Assembly (NCBI GenBank): GCA_017307285.1
Contig: JAFKFI010000061.1
Span: 11,803-75,802, forward strand
DNA from: Alphaproteobacteria bacterium
Lineage (GTDB): Bacteria; Pseudomonadota; Alphaproteobacteria; Acetobacterales; Acetobacteraceae
Length of the DNA stretch: 64,000 nt
Direction: 5' to 3'
This document shows, piece by piece, positions 17,719 to 26,542 of the stretch. The notes under the pieces are model-generated. The model did no database searches. It had not been told where the DNA came from and was given only the letters and a program-made list of their open reading frames with translations. Numbering within the stretch: the stretch's first letter is position 1; each line of letters starts with the position of its first letter. The position numbers and the translations under genes were made by a program.

Positions 17719-18933
17719 ATGATCGGGAGACGTACTCTGCTGATGACGGCCGCCGCGGCCGGTTTCGTCCCGGCAGCGCCTGCGATCCTGCGCGCGGCAG
17801 AGACGCCGGGCGTGACGGACACCGAAATCCGCATCGGCAGCACCATGCCGTATAGCGGCCCGGCCTCGTCCTACGGGACCATCGGCAGGGCAGATACCGC
17901 GGTCTTCCGCATGGCGAATGACAAAGGCGGCTTCGCTGGCCGGAAGGTCAATTTTATCTCCTATGACGATGCCTACAGTCCGCCCAAGACGGTGGAGGAT
18001 GCGAGGCGGCTCATCGAGGAGGACCATGTCGCGTGCCTGTTCAACACGCTCGGCACGCCATGCAACACTGCGATCGTCCAGTATACGAACGACAACAAAG
18101 TGCCGCAGCTGTTCGTCAGCAGCGGCGCGGACAAGTGGGGCAACTACAAGAAGCATAAATGGACGATCGGCTGGCAGCCGAGCTACGTCACGGAGGCCCA
18201 GATCTACGCCAAGTACATCATGCAGAAGAAGCCCGACGCGAAGATCGGGATTCTCTTCCAGAACGACGATTTCGGTAAGGACTACCTCACCGGCTTCCGC
18301 GATGTGCTGAAGGATCGGTTCGATAAGATCGTCACGCTCGCCTCGTACGAAACCACCGACGCGACGATCGATTCGCAGCTCATCAGCCTGCAGGGCGCCG
18401 GTATCAACGTGTTGGTGACGGTCGCGATCCCCAAGTTTGCCGCCCAGACGATCCGCCGGGTGGCGGCGATGAATTGGAAGCCGATGCATGTGCTGACCGG
18501 CGTATCGGTTTCGGTCGGTACGGTCATGGACCCGGCCGGGCCGGAGAACGGGGTCGGCATCGTCAGCTCGGCCTATGTCAAGGACCCGACCGACCCGCAA
18601 TGGGCGAATGATGCCGGGATGAAGGAATGGCACGCCTTCATGGCGAAGTACTATCCGGAAGGCGACGTGAAGGACGCCAGCAACGTGTTCGCCTACGGTG
18701 TCACGTTGACCATGATCCAGGCGCTGAAGCAGTGCGGCAGCGATCTGTCGCGCGAGAATATGCTGAAGCAGGCGACGAACCTCAAGAATCTCGAGATTCC
18801 GGTGCTGCTGCCCGGTATCCGCGTCAACACCAGCCCGACCAATTATCACCCGATCCGCCAGCTGCAACTAATGCGCTGGAACGGCAAGGTCTGGGAGCTG
18901 TTCGGCGATATCATCGAGGGTGTATCGGCCTGA
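17719..18933 (+). CDS. Tat-exported ABC transporter substrate-binding protein, array copy 2
   Basis: A 404-residue paralog starting MIGRRTLLMT, with the twin Arg at residues 4-5. ATG 17719 is preferred over the in-frame GTG 17710 because GGGAGG then sits eight bases upstream. Mature domain landmarks: YDDAYSPPKTVED, FNTLGTPC, NDDFGKDYLTGFRD and NTSPTNYHPI. NYKKHKW replaces the DYKEHPW of most copies, in a segment that is close to invariant among the others, which may bear on ligand or partner recognition. It appears to have its own promoter cassette and terminator. Confidence 0.9.
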   Translation: MIGRRTLLMTAAAAGFVPAAPAILRAAETPGVTDTEIRIGSTMPYSGPASSYGTIGRADTAVFRMANDKGGFAGRKVNFISYDDAYSPPKTVEDARRLIEEDHVACLFNTLGTPCNTAIVQYTNDNKVPQLFVSSGADKWGNYKKHKWTIGWQPSYVTEAQIYAKYIMQKKPDAKIGILFQNDDFGKDYLTGFRDVLKDRFDKIVTLASYETTDATIDSQLISLQGAGINVLVTVAIPKFAAQTIRRVAAMNWKPMHVLTGVSVSVGTVMDPAGPENGVGIVSSAYVKDPTDPQWANDAGMKEWHAFMAKYYPEGDVKDASNVFAYGVTLTMIQALKQCGSDLSRENMLKQATNLKNLEIPVLLPGIRVNTSPTNYHPIRQLQLMRWNGKVWELFGDIIEGVSA

Positions 18934-18939
18934 GCCGCC

Positions 18940-18975
18940 GCGCTGCTGTCGGAGCCATCCGACAGCGGCGCTTTT
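18940..18975 (+). terminator. Intrinsic terminator after receptor copy 2
   Basis: A 14-bp stem (18940-18953 with 18958-18971, one T-G wobble) closes a GCCA loop and runs directly into TTTT. It should end the receptor 2 transcript, so receptor 3 probably depends on its own promoter. Confidence 0.75.
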
Positions 18976-18981
18976 ACGTGT

Positions 18982-19031
18982 TGCCAGCGCACCGGTCGGT
19001 CGTAAGCTTCCCCGAGGTCCGGAACAGGACC
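18982..19031 (+). promoter_or_regulatory. Receptor-array cassette, copy before receptor 3
   Basis: TTGCCA, about 17 bases, TAAGCT within GTCGTAAGCT (18999-19008), then a perfect GGTCC-ggaaca-GGACC repeat (19016-19031). The ATG follows 57 bases after the start of GTCGTAAGCT. This is the clearest promoter-like member of the series. Confidence 0.55.
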
Positions 19032-19055
19032 GCCAAACACTGGGAAGGGAAGTTC

Positions 19056-20270
19056 ATGTTGCGCAGACGCTCTCTGCTGACCGCCGCCACCGCTGCCGCC
19101 TTCGTTCCGGCCGCGCCGGCGATCCTGCGTGCGGCGGACACCACCGGAGTGACGGATACCGAAATTCGCATTGGCAACACCTGCCCGGCGAGCGGTCCCG
19201 CCTCTGCTTACGGCACCATCGGCAAGGCGGATGGTGCGACCTTTCGCATGGCGAATGACATGGGCGGCTTCGCAGGCCGCAAGATCAACTTCATCTCTTA
19301 CGACGATGCATACAGCCCGCCGAAGACGGTCGAGCAGATCCGGCGCCTGGTCGAGCAGGACAAGGTAGCGTGCCTGTTCAACACGCTCGGCACGCCGAGC
19401 AACACGGCGATCGTGAAATACGTCAACCAGAAGAAAGTGCCGCATCTGTTCGTCTCGAGCGGCGCGGATAAATGGGGCGACTACAAGGAGCACCCCTGGA
19501 CCATCGGCTGGCAGCCGAGCTACGTTACCGAGAGCCAGATCTACGCCAAATACATCCTTGCCCAGAAGCCCGACGCCAAGATCGGCATTCTCTATCAGAA
19601 CGACGATTTCGGTAAGGACTACCTGACCGGGTTCCGCGATGTGCTGAAGGACCGGTTCGGCAAGATCGTCACGCTGGCCTCGTACGAGATCACCGACGCC
19701 ACGATCGACTCGCAGCTCGTCACGTTGCAAGGCGCCGGGATCGACGTGCTGATGACGGTGGCGACCCCGAAATTCGCCGCGCAGACTATCCGCAAGGTGC
19801 ACGACATGAACTGGAAGCCGATGCACGTGCTCACCGGCGTGTCGGTGTCGGTCGGCGCCGTGATGGAGCCGGCGGGGCCCGACAAGGCCATCGGCATCGT
19901 CAGCTCGGCATATGGCAAGGACCCCACCGACCCGCGCTATGCCAACGATCCCGGTATGAAGGAGTGGCGCGCCTTCATGGCGAAATACTATCCCGAAGGC
20001 GACGTGAAGGATGCCGGAAACGTCTTTGCCTACGGCATCTCTCTGACCATGTTGCAGGTGCTTAAACAGTGCGGCAACGATTTGTCGCGCGAGAACATGA
20101 TGAAGCAGGCGGCGAACCTGCGGAACCTGGAGAGCCCGGTCCTGCTCCCCGGCATCCGGATCAACACCAGCCCGACCAACTTCCACCCGATCCGCCAGCT
20201 CCAGCTGATGCGATGGAACGGCAAGGTGTGGGAGCTGTTCGGGGACATTATCGAGGGCGCCTCGACCTGA
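19056..20270 (+). CDS. Tat-exported ABC transporter substrate-binding protein, array copy 3
   Basis: A 404-residue paralog starting MLRRRSLLTA (twin Arg at 3-5). GGGAAGGGAAG immediately precedes ATG 19056 and supports this start. It has NTCPASGP where other copies have MPYSGP, placing a free cysteine at the first ligand-loop position. Otherwise the shared segments YDDAYSPPKT, NDDFGKDYLTGFRD and NTSPTNFHPI are intact. It is closest to copy 4 in sequence and spacing, so these two look like the most recent duplication. Confidence 0.9.
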   Translation: MLRRRSLLTAATAAAFVPAAPAILRAADTTGVTDTEIRIGNTCPASGPASAYGTIGKADGATFRMANDMGGFAGRKINFISYDDAYSPPKTVEQIRRLVEQDKVACLFNTLGTPSNTAIVKYVNQKKVPHLFVSSGADKWGDYKEHPWTIGWQPSYVTESQIYAKYILAQKPDAKIGILYQNDDFGKDYLTGFRDVLKDRFGKIVTLASYEITDATIDSQLVTLQGAGIDVLMTVATPKFAAQTIRKVHDMNWKPMHVLTGVSVSVGAVMEPAGPDKAIGIVSSAYGKDPTDPRYANDPGMKEWRAFMAKYYPEGDVKDAGNVFAYGISLTMLQVLKQCGNDLSRENMMKQAANLRNLESPVLLPGIRINTSPTNFHPIRQLQLMRWNGKVWELFGDIIEGAST

Positions 20271-20278
20271 ACGGAATG

Positions 20279-20315
20279 CGCCTCCGCCGGCCAGCTTGGC
20301 GGGTGGAGGCGTTTT
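20279..20315 (+). terminator. Intrinsic terminator after receptor copy 3
   Basis: CGCCTCC (20279-20285) pairs with GGAGGCG (20305-20311), with further GCC/GGC pairing inside, and is followed by TTTT. It separates receptor 3 from receptor 4. Confidence 0.65.
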
Positions 20316-20338
20316 AAGTCGCGTCTCGGCGGCGGTCG

Positions 20339-20372
20339 GTCGTAAGCTTCCTTGCAGGTCCGGGACAGGACC
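20339..20372 (+). promoter_or_regulatory. Receptor-array cassette, copy before receptor 4
   Basis: GTCGTAAGCT (20339-20348) followed by a perfect GGTCC-gggaca-GGACC repeat (20357-20372), 58 bases before the ATG. The stretch GTCGCGTCT lies 16 bases upstream of TAAGCT here and also before receptor 2, suggesting that the upstream half was duplicated as well. Confidence 0.55.
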
Positions 20373-20396
20373 GTTCCACGATAGGAAGGGAAGTTC

Positions 20397-21608
20397 ATGC
20401 TGCGTAGACGCTCATTGTTGACCGCCGTGGCGGCCACCGCCTTCGTCCCGGCCGCGCCTGCCATTGTACGCGCGGCCGATACGACCGGGGTGACGGATAC
20501 CGAAATCCGCATCGGCAACACGATGCCGTATAGCGGGCCGGCTTCAGCCTACGGCACGATCGGCAAGGCGGATGCCGCCGCATTCAAGATGGCGAACGAC
20601 GCCGGCGGCTTCGCCGGGCGCAAGGTGAACTTCATCTCCTACGATGACAGCTACAGCCCGCCCAAGACGGTGGAACAGGTCAGGCGCTTGATCGAGCAGG
20701 ACCGAGTGGCGGCCCTGTTCCACACCCTCGGCACTCCCTGCAACACGGCGATCGTCAAATACGTCAACCAGAAGAAGGTGCCGCATCTATTCCTGGCGAC
20801 CGGCGCCGACAAATGGGGTGATTACAAGGAGCATCCGTGGACCATCGGTTGGCAGCCGAGCTACGTCACCGAGGCGCAGGTGTACGCCAAATACATGCTG
20901 GCGCAGAAGCCCGACGGGAAGATCGGCATTCTTTACCAGAACGACGATTTCGGTAAGGACTACCTGACCGGCTTCCGCGACGTGCTGAAGGGTCGATGGG
21001 ACAAGGTGACGCTGGCCTCCTATGAGGTCACGGACGCGACCGTGGACTCGCAGCTCGTCTCCTTGCAAGGCGCCGGGATCGACGTGCTGGCGACGATCGC
21101 CACGCCGAAATTCGCGGCACAGACGATTCGCAAGGTGCACGACATGAACTGGAAGCCGCTGCACATCCTGACCGGCGTGTCGGTCTCGGTGGGCGCGGTG
21201 ATGCAGCCGGCGGGCCCCGAGAAGGCGGTCGGCATCGTCAGCTCGGCCTACGCGAAGGACCCAACCGATCCCGCTTGGGATAACGACCAGGGCATGAAGG
21301 ACTGGCGCGCCTTCATGGCCAAATATTACCCCGACGGCGATGTGAAGGACGCTGGCAACGTGATCGGCTACGGCGTGACGCACACGATGCTGCGGGTGCT
21401 CAAGCAATGTGGGAACGATTTTTCCCGCGAAAATATGCTGAAGCAGGCGACCAACCTGAAGGATCTGGAGAACCCGATCCTGTTGCCCGGCATCCGGCTG
21501 AACACCAGCCCCACCAACTATCATCCGATCCGTCAGCTGCAGCTCATGCGCTGGAACGGCAAGACGTGGGAGCGGTTCGGCGACCTCATTGAGGGCGCAT
21601 CGGCCTGA
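20397..21608 (+). CDS. Tat-exported ABC transporter substrate-binding protein, array copy 4
   Basis: A 403-residue paralog starting MLRRRSLLTAVAA, preceded by GGAAGGGAAG like copy 3. Distinguishing sites are AALFHTLGTPC and HLFLATGADKW, where most copies have FNTLGTP and LFVSSGADKW; both flank the predicted ligand cleft between the two lobes. NDDFGKDYLTGFRD and NTSPTNYHPI are retained. An eight-bp hairpin without a T-run (21617-21645) follows the gene. Confidence 0.9.
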   Translation: MLRRRSLLTAVAATAFVPAAPAIVRAADTTGVTDTEIRIGNTMPYSGPASAYGTIGKADAAAFKMANDAGGFAGRKVNFISYDDSYSPPKTVEQVRRLIEQDRVAALFHTLGTPCNTAIVKYVNQKKVPHLFLATGADKWGDYKEHPWTIGWQPSYVTEAQVYAKYMLAQKPDGKIGILYQNDDFGKDYLTGFRDVLKGRWDKVTLASYEVTDATVDSQLVSLQGAGIDVLATIATPKFAAQTIRKVHDMNWKPLHILTGVSVSVGAVMQPAGPEKAVGIVSSAYAKDPTDPAWDNDQGMKDWRAFMAKYYPDGDVKDAGNVIGYGVTHTMLRVLKQCGNDFSRENMLKQATNLKDLENPILLPGIRLNTSPTNYHPIRQLQLMRWNGKTWERFGDLIEGASA

Positions 21609-21675
21609 GCCGGCGTCGCGAGCGGCGATGGCGGCGTCGCTCGCGCTTGCCGCAGGGTGGTCCGGCGGCAGGGAA

Positions 21676-21705
21676 GTCGTAATCTTCCTGATGTCTGATA
21701 GCGGA
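21676..21705 (+). promoter_or_regulatory. Receptor-array cassette, diverged copy before receptor 5
   Basis: GTCGTAATCT (21676-21685) differs by one base from the element before copies 2-4, and only the GGACC half of the following repeat remains. It begins 53 bases before the ATG, so position is conserved although the inverted repeat is lost. Confidence 0.4.
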
Positions 21706-21728
21706 CCATAGCGAGGAGAGACCCCAGG

Positions 21729-22940
21729 ATGCGTAGACGTACTCTGTTGCGCGCGGCGGCGGCCGCTGCGTTTGTGCCGGCCGCGCCGTACGTTGCGCGC
21801 GCGACGGAAAGCCCCGGCGTGACCGACACCGAAATTCGCATCGGCAGTACGGCGGCCTATAGCGGCCCGGCATCGGCGTATGGCGCGATCGGCCGCGCGC
21901 ACAGCGCGACCTGGCAGTGGTTCAACGACCAGGGCGGCATCGCCGGCCGCAAGGTGAAGTTCTTCTCCTACGACGATGCCTACACGCCCTCGAAGACGAT
22001 CGAGCAGGTGCGCCGCATGGTCGAGCAGGACGAGGTAGCCTGCCTGTGCAACACGCTGGGCACCGCGGCGAACAGCAGCATCCTGAAATACGTCAACCAG
22101 AAGAAGATCCCCGACCTGTTCGTCGGCAGCGGCGCCGACAAGTTCCAGGACCCCAAGACCTATCCCTGGACCATCGGCTGGCAGCCGAGCTACCGGGTCG
22201 AGGCGCGTATCTTCGCCAACTACATCCTCAAGGAGAAGCCGGATGCCAAGATTGGCATCCTCTACCAGAATGACGATTTCGGTAAGGACTACGTCACCGG
22301 CATGAAAGACGTGCTGGGCGACCGGTTCGACAAGATGGTCACGACCGCCTCCTACGAAGTCACCGACCCGACGATCGAGAGCCAGGCGATTTCGCTGCAG
22401 CAGGCGGGCGTGAACGCACTGCTGATCGCCGCGACGCCGAAATTCGCCGCGCAGATGATCCGCAAGGTGGCGGACATGAACTGGAAGCCGCTGCGGCTGC
22501 TGACCAACGTTTCGACGTCTGTGGGTGCGGTGATGGAGCCGGCCGGCCCCGAGAAGGGCATCGGCGTGATCAGCAACACCTACTACAAGGATCCGTCCGA
22601 CCCGAAATGGAAGGATGATCCCGGCATCGCGCAGTGGCGCGCGATCATGCAGAAATACCTGCCCAACGCCGATCTCAACGACGCCTTCTACGTCTACGGC
22701 TACGGCGCGGTGATGACGATGATTGCCGCCCTCAAGCAGTGCGGCAACGATTTCTCGCGTCCGAACCTGATGAAGCAGGCGACCAGCCTCAAGAACGTGG
22801 TGATCCCGTCGCTGCTGCCTGGCGTCCTGGTCAACACCAGCCCGACCGACTACCACACGATCAGCCAGTTGCAGCTGATGAAGTGGAACGGCAAAAGCTG
22901 GGACTTGTTCGGCGACGTGCTCTCCGGCGCCTCCGCCTGA
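21729..22940 (+). CDS. Tat-exported ABC transporter substrate-binding protein, array copy 5
   Basis: A 403-residue paralog starting MRRRTLLRAAAA. It is the most diverged of the first five: STAAYSGP, WQWFNDQGG, YTPSKTIEQ, CLCNTLGTAANS and KFQDPKTYPW all depart from the common pattern while NDDFGKDYVTG and NTSPTDYHTI remain. Clustered changes around the cleft suggest a different ligand. GCGAGGAG precedes the ATG. Confidence 0.9.
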   Translation: MRRRTLLRAAAAAAFVPAAPYVARATESPGVTDTEIRIGSTAAYSGPASAYGAIGRAHSATWQWFNDQGGIAGRKVKFFSYDDAYTPSKTIEQVRRMVEQDEVACLCNTLGTAANSSILKYVNQKKIPDLFVGSGADKFQDPKTYPWTIGWQPSYRVEARIFANYILKEKPDAKIGILYQNDDFGKDYVTGMKDVLGDRFDKMVTTASYEVTDPTIESQAISLQQAGVNALLIAATPKFAAQMIRKVADMNWKPLRLLTNVSTSVGAVMEPAGPEKGIGVISNTYYKDPSDPKWKDDPGIAQWRAIMQKYLPNADLNDAFYVYGYGAVMTMIAALKQCGNDFSRPNLMKQATSLKNVVIPSLLPGVLVNTSPTDYHTISQLQLMKWNGKSWDLFGDVLSGASA

Positions 22941-23010
22941 CGGCAAGTCCGGCACGGCGGCGCGAGGACGAGCCGCCGCGCTGGATTTGGGTTCGCCAAA
23001 TTTCGCGTAA

Positions 23011-23020
23011 GCCGTAAGCT
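23011..23020 (+). promoter_or_regulatory. Receptor-array promoter-like element before receptor 6
   Basis: GCCGTAAGCT, with TTCGCC 17 bases upstream of TAAGCT, lies 53 bases before ATG 23064. The GGTCC repeat is absent. A related GCCGTAAGCC at 24328-24337 precedes receptor 7, 73 bases before its ATG. Confidence 0.4.
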
Positions 23021-23063
23021 CTCCCTGTCCCAACGGGGATCAGCAGGGAGGTTGCACAAGATC

Positions 23064-24278
23064 ATGATTGGACGACGCACGCTTCTGGGTGGCACCGCCG
23101 CCGCGATACTGGCGCCGGTTGCCGCGCGGCCCGCGCGCAGCGCCCAGGCGCCCGGCATTACCGACACCGAGATCAAGTTCGGCAATACGTATGCCTATAG
23201 CGGCCCGGCCTCGGCCTATTCGGTGATCGCCAAGGCCGAGGCGGCGCTGTTCCAGAAGATCAATGACGAGGGCGGTATCAACGGCCGCAAGCTCAATTTC
23301 ATTTCCTACGACGACGGCTACAGCCCGCCCAAGACGGTGGAGCAGACAAGGCGCCTCATCGAGCAGGACGGGGTCGCGTTCCTGTTCAATCCGCTGGGCA
23401 CCGCGAGCAACACGGCGATTTGGAAATACTGCAATCAAAAAAAGGTGCCGCAGCTGTTCGTCAGCAGCGGCGCGGACAAATGGGGCGACTACCAGGAGCA
23501 TCCGTGGACGATCGGCTGGGCGCCGAGCTATCGGACCGAGGCGCAGATCTATGCCAAATACATCCTGAAGACCAAGCCCGACGGCAAGGTCGGCCTGCTC
23601 TACCAGAACGACGATTTCGGCAAGGACTACTACGCCGGCCTGAAGGACGTGCTGGGCGATCGGTTCGACAAGATGGTTACGGCCGTCACCTACGAGATCA
23701 CAGACCCGACGATCGATTCGCAGATAGTGGGGTTGAAAACCGCCGGCTGCGACGTGTTCGTCTCGGCGACCACGCCGAAATTCGCCGCGATGACGATCCG
23801 CAAGGTCGCCGACGTCGCGTGGAAGCCGCTTTATATCAATAGCTTCGTTTCGAGTTCGGTGGGCGCGGTGATCCATCCGGCGGGACCGGAGCATGCAGTC
23901 GGCATCATCAGCTCAGCCTACTCGAAGGACCCGACCGATCCTGGCTGGGCCAACGACCCCGGCATGAAGGAATGGCACGCTTTCATGGCGAAGTACCTGC
24001 CGGGTGCCGACGTCACCGATCTCGGATATGTCTCGGGCTACAGCTATGCAGCCACGATGATTCACGTGCTGCGAGCCTGCGGCAATGATCTGTCGCGCCA
24101 GAACATTATGCGCCAGGCGACCAACATCAACGACCTGCAGCTTCCGACGGTACTGCCCGGCATCACCCTCAACACCAGCCCGACCGACTACCGGCCGATC
24201 AAGAAGCTCAGCCTGATGCGCTGGACCGGGACGAAGTGGGAGCGGTTCGGTGATCTGATCGACAGCACCGGCACCTGA
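23064..24278 (+). CDS. Tat-exported ABC transporter substrate-binding protein, array copy 6
   Basis: A 404-residue paralog from ATG 23064 (MIGRRTLLGG); a TTG at 23052 would abut the GGGAGG and is less likely. With copy 7 it forms a second subgroup marked by APGITDTEIKFGNTY, NDEGGINGRKL and AFLFNPLGTA instead of TEIRIG, GGFAGRK and CLFNTLGTP. Uniquely it has ITLNTSPTDY and a WKYCNQKK segment. The Tat signal and NDDFGKDYYAG are intact. Confidence 0.9.
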   Translation: MIGRRTLLGGTAAAILAPVAARPARSAQAPGITDTEIKFGNTYAYSGPASAYSVIAKAEAALFQKINDEGGINGRKLNFISYDDGYSPPKTVEQTRRLIEQDGVAFLFNPLGTASNTAIWKYCNQKKVPQLFVSSGADKWGDYQEHPWTIGWAPSYRTEAQIYAKYILKTKPDGKVGLLYQNDDFGKDYYAGLKDVLGDRFDKMVTAVTYEITDPTIDSQIVGLKTAGCDVFVSATTPKFAAMTIRKVADVAWKPLYINSFVSSSVGAVIHPAGPEHAVGIISSAYSKDPTDPGWANDPGMKEWHAFMAKYLPGADVTDLGYVSGYSYAATMIHVLRACGNDLSRQNIMRQATNINDLQLPTVLPGITLNTSPTDYRPIKKLSLMRWTGTKWERFGDLIDSTGT

Positions 24279-24400
24279 TTTCTGCACACGGCAGGGCTTG
24301 CGGCCACCCAACTCCCGGGGGAACATGGCCGTAAGCCCGGTCGCCTGTCAGTACGCAGCTGTCGCGATCGGCGAAACGATGAATACGGGAGAAACGAAGC

Positions 24401-25615
24401 ATGATCCGGCGGCGTACGATGATTGGCGGCGGTGCGGCCCTCGCCCTGGCCCCGATGGCACCCCGCATCGCGCGCGCGGCGCAGGCGCCGGGCATTACCG
24501 ACAGCGAGATTAAATTCGGCAACACCTATCCGTATAGCGGCCCCGCCTCGGCCTACGCCACCATCGCCAAGACCGAGCTGGCGTATTTTCGTATGATCAA
24601 CGAGCAGGGCGGCATCAACGGACGTAAGCTGAACTTGATCTCCTACGACGACGCTTACAGCCCGCCCAAGACGGTGGAGCAGACAAGACGCCTCATCGAG
24701 CAGGACAAAGTGGCGTTCCTGTTCAATCCGCTCGGCACCGCGCCCAACACCGCGATCGTCAAATACGTCAACCAGAAGAAAATCCCGCACCTGTTCGTCG
24801 GCACCGGCGCCGACAAATGGGCCGACTACCAGGCGCATCCCTGGACTCTCGGCTGGATTCCGACGTACCGGGTGGAGGCGCGGATTTACGGTAAGTATAT
24901 CCAGCGCGAAAAGCCGAATGCCAAAATCGGGCTGCTGTATCAGAACGACGATTTCGGCAAGGACTACCTGCTCGGCCTGCAGGACGTTCTGGGTGAGCGC
25001 TTTTCCAATGTGGTGCAGGCCACCTATGAGGTGACGGACCCGACGATCGATTCGCAGCTGGTTTCGCTCAAGGAATCGGGCGTCGATCTGTTGGTCAGCG
25101 CCTGCACGCCGAAATTCTCGGCGATGGTGTTCCGCAAGAAATACGACCTGAACTGGAAGGCAACGCATATCGCGAGCAACGTGGGCGTCTCGGTCGCCGC
25201 GGTGATGGAGCCAGCCGGACCCGAGCGCGCGATTGGTGCGATCAGTTCCTACTATCTGAAGGACCCGACGGACCCGTCCTGGGAGAACGACGCCGAGATG
25301 GTGGCCTGGCGCGCCTTCATGAAGAAATACTATCCCGAGGGCGACCTCGCCGACGCCGGCAATGTGTTCGGCTACGGGATCGCCAACACGCTGTGCTGGG
25401 TGCTGAACGCCTGCGGCAACGATCTCTCGCGCGAGAACATCATGAAGCAGGCACTGAGCATGCACGAGGTCCGTTGCCCGATCCTGCTCCCCGGCATGAC
25501 CCTCAACACGAGCCCGACCAACTACCGCCCGATGCGCCAGCTCCAGCTCATGCGCTGGACCGGCAAGACCTGGGAACGGTTCGGCGGGCTGATCGAGGGT
25601 TCCGAGCTGACCTGA
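24401..25615 (+). CDS. Tat-exported ABC transporter substrate-binding protein, array copy 7
   Basis: A 404-residue paralog starting MIRRRTMIGG (twin Arg at 3-5), the last of the array. It shares the TDSEIKFGNTY and GGINGRKLN features of copy 6 but has KWADYQAHPWTLGWIPTYRVEAR, limited to this copy, and an altered C-terminal half around CWVLNACGNDLSR. A weakly conserved GCCGTAAGC element is upstream. Beyond it, 180 bases without a recognisable gene separate the array from the convergent PIG-L gene. Confidence 0.9.
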   Translation: MIRRRTMIGGGAALALAPMAPRIARAAQAPGITDSEIKFGNTYPYSGPASAYATIAKTELAYFRMINEQGGINGRKLNLISYDDAYSPPKTVEQTRRLIEQDKVAFLFNPLGTAPNTAIVKYVNQKKIPHLFVGTGADKWADYQAHPWTLGWIPTYRVEARIYGKYIQREKPNAKIGLLYQNDDFGKDYLLGLQDVLGERFSNVVQATYEVTDPTIDSQLVSLKESGVDLLVSACTPKFSAMVFRKKYDLNWKATHIASNVGVSVAAVMEPAGPERAIGAISSYYLKDPTDPSWENDAEMVAWRAFMKKYYPEGDLADAGNVFGYGIANTLCWVLNACGNDLSRENIMKQALSMHEVRCPILLPGMTLNTSPTNYRPMRQLQLMRWTGKTWERFGGLIEGSELT

Positions 25616-25798
25616 TAGCACTGGCGCCCGGTGTCGGCGCTCTCTCGTCATGGTCGGCTCTGCGCCGGGCTACGGGCCTGAGGATTCCCCTGCCCTCAGC
25701 CGAAGCTGTCGATGGCCCGCTCTACGTTGGACGCCAGTGGCCCTTTGCGGAGCATGGCCGAGGCCGACGAGTACACACGGACGCCATCCGGTATGGGT

Positions 25799-26542
25799 TC
25801 AGCTGGCGAGGAATACCTCGAACGGGCGGATGAACAGCGCCAGGAACTCGTCGGTTAACCGGAAACCGTTGGGATCATCGTCGATCAGATCGGTGGTCTG
25901 CGAGCGGTGCGCGGCGATGGCGCGCCGCTTGGCCGGCAGGTGCCGGGTGATGTCGAGCCGCCAGCCGCGGATCGGCGCATCCGGCAGCATCTGGCCGGGC
26001 GGCAAGGTCCAGCCCCAGACGGGATAGCTGAGGAGGCGCGCACCTGTCCGGGGCGCCGCTTCTCGTGCGATCCGGGCGGTGGCGACGTGATCGGCGTGCG
26101 GGTCGTGTAACCAGGTCGCCAGGATCGCGGCGACGCCACGGGCGGCGGCATGGGACGCGACGGCGGCGACGGCATTCTCGAAAGCCGGGCCATCATGCGG
26201 CGCCTGGGTGTCGCGCACGCCGAGGAAGGAGACGCGGTCCTGGCCGAGGCCGAGGTGCCGCGCCGCCTCGTGGATTTCGCTCTCGCGCAGTGCGCGGAGG
26301 CGTGGCGCGGGCCAGGCGCGCGAGCCGGCGTGCGATCCGGTGCCGTCCGTCACGACGAGGATGTGAATGTCGCGGCCCTGCGTGCAGGCCTCGGCGATCA
26401 GCCCGCCGCAGCCGAGCGTCTCGTCGTCCGGATGGGGCGCGAGCACGAGCGCGGGACCGGGTGGGAGGATCGCATCGAGCGGCGCCAAAGGCAGCCCCGA
26501 TATCGCGGCCAGCACGTCCGAGACACATCTCAAGGTCTGCAT
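25799..26542 (-). CDS. PIG-L family deacetylase
   Basis: A 247-residue zinc-dependent N-acetylglucosamine-type deacetylase. APHPDDETLGCGG (zinc ligands at residues 37-40), TDGTGSH and the later HDPHADH histidine pair are all present. Members remove acetyl groups from GlcNAc-linked lipids, mycothiol/bacillithiol precursors or natural products; the substrate is not clear. No glycosyltransferase or methyltransferase partner lies beside it, unlike many family members. Confidence 0.88.
   Translation of the reverse strand: MQTLRCVSDVLAAISGLPLAPLDAILPPGPALVLAPHPDDETLGCGGLIAEACTQGRDIHILVVTDGTGSHAGSRAWPAPRLRALRESEIHEAARHLGLGQDRVSFLGVRDTQAPHDGPAFENAVAAVASHAAARGVAAILATWLHDPHADHVATARIAREAAPRTGARLLSYPVWGWTLPPGQMLPDAPIRGWRLDITRHLPAKRRAIAAHRSQTTDLIDDDPNGFRLTDEFLALFIRPFEVFLAS

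Noticed and set aside
20787..23033. Long minus-strand open frames antisense to the receptor genes
   Set aside because: Similar His/Val/Gly-rich frames occur opposite every receptor and follow from codon bias, not from separate genes.
25616..25798. A gene between the last receptor and the PIG-L gene
   Set aside because: No frame shows coding character or a start signal in these 183 bases.
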